A stretch of 6,466 nt of DNA from Candidatus Heimdallarchaeota archaeon (GTDB lineage: Archaea; Asgardarchaeota; Heimdallarchaeia; Heimdallarchaeales; Kariarchaeaceae), in the NCBI GenBank assembly GCA_022574115.1, contig JACZSS010000167.1, positions 1-6,466 on the forward strand, written 5' to 3'. The notes under the pieces were generated by a model. It made no database searches. It had not been told where the DNA came from and worked only from the letters and a program-made list of their open reading frames with translations. The position numbers were made by a program, and so were the translations under genes. Shown in pieces: positions 6,222-6,466 of the stretch (the first letter of the stretch is position 1; each line of letters begins with the position of its first letter).

Positions 6222-6466
6222 TCTTAAGGTTGCTTTAAACAGCCTGTAGTGCCGTTTTATGCTTTGGATGTCAGGACCTTTAACATTCCCCATCAACGCC
6301 TTATCGTCACATTTGGGAAACAACGGATCACTAATCATCACTTTAAGCTCTTACCTCCTTAAAGTTAAGAACTCAGTGCGATCTTTACCATAGATTCTAA
6401 CAAACGCGTCCAAGCGTCCATCGAGGTAATCTCGCACAGTCATATTTACCATCAGTAGCAGATGGT
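6222..6466 (-). pseudogene. Possible decayed gene remnant, interrupted by one stop, cut by the window edge
   Basis: On the minus strand one frame is open from the window edge to a TAA at 6353-6351 (38 codons, including TVRDYLDGRLDAFVRIYGKD). The same frame then stays open for another 58 codons, with VKGPDIQSIKRHYR at 6284-6243, and runs into the antisense of the ppc 3' end before stopping at 6176-6174. Base composition here is somewhat richer in G+C than in the neighbouring genes. The second part is faintly like the basic helical stretch after the first RuvC motif of IS200/IS605 TnpB proteins, but no RuvC Asp, zinc finger or transposon end is visible. AAGGAGGT overlaps the TAA, so two separate short genes are also conceivable, though the gap of about 11 bases to the GTG at 6341 is long. 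No intact gene, tRNA or clear terminator is seen in this stretch. Confidence 0.25.

Noticed and set aside
6270..6401. 43-codon plus-strand frame starting ATG CTT TGG after ppc
   Set aside because: It competes with the longer minus-strand frame, is unrecognisable, and has no start signals.

Overview
The window is AT-rich and holds one gene cut by the left edge, three complete genes and a probable remnant at the right edge. None of the three complete genes starts with ATG (they use TTG or GTG), and none has a convincing Shine-Dalgarno sequence. Two of them have AT-rich, TATA-like boxes about 26-30 bases before the start, which is what leaderless archaeal transcripts look like. Together with the CBS-domain protein and the PAS protein fused to a longin/roadblock-like tail, this suggests an archaeon, most plausibly an AT-rich soil ammonia oxidiser of the Nitrososphaera/Nitrosocosmicus kind. 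That assignment is inference; there is no rRNA or other marker gene here.

Layout. 1-642 (+): 3' part of a multi-CBS-domain protein whose start lies outside the window. 643-847: gap between convergent genes, with one open frame of 55 codons (671-838) that may or may not be a gene. 848-1834 (-): an NAD(P)-dependent enzyme of the ornithine cyclodeaminase/mu-crystallin family whose active site looks more like a ketimine reductase than a true ornithine cyclodeaminase. 1835-2060: intergenic, with a short GATG tandem repeat. 2061-3062 (-): a PAS-domain protein with no kinase output and a C-terminal domain of longin/roadblock-like appearance. 3063-3347: divergent promoter region with a small inverted repeat. 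3348-6221 (+): full-length bacterial-type phosphoenolpyruvate carboxylase (ppc) with all catalytic motifs and the residues of the aspartate inhibition site. 6222-6466: no intact gene; the minus strand carries an open frame interrupted by one stop codon, possibly a decayed mobile-element gene.

The genes do not form an obvious operon. Spacing is wide and orientation alternates, so each is probably transcribed alone. The metabolic link is loose: PEP carboxylase makes oxaloacetate, which feeds aspartate and related amino acids, and the mu-crystallin-like reductase acts on amino acids or cyclic imines. The CBS and PAS proteins are likely ligand-sensing regulators. I see no defence system, CRISPR array, tRNA, rRNA or intact insertion sequence. 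The most unusual items are the PAS-longin-like fusion, the altered active site of the cyclodeaminase homologue and the right-end remnant.
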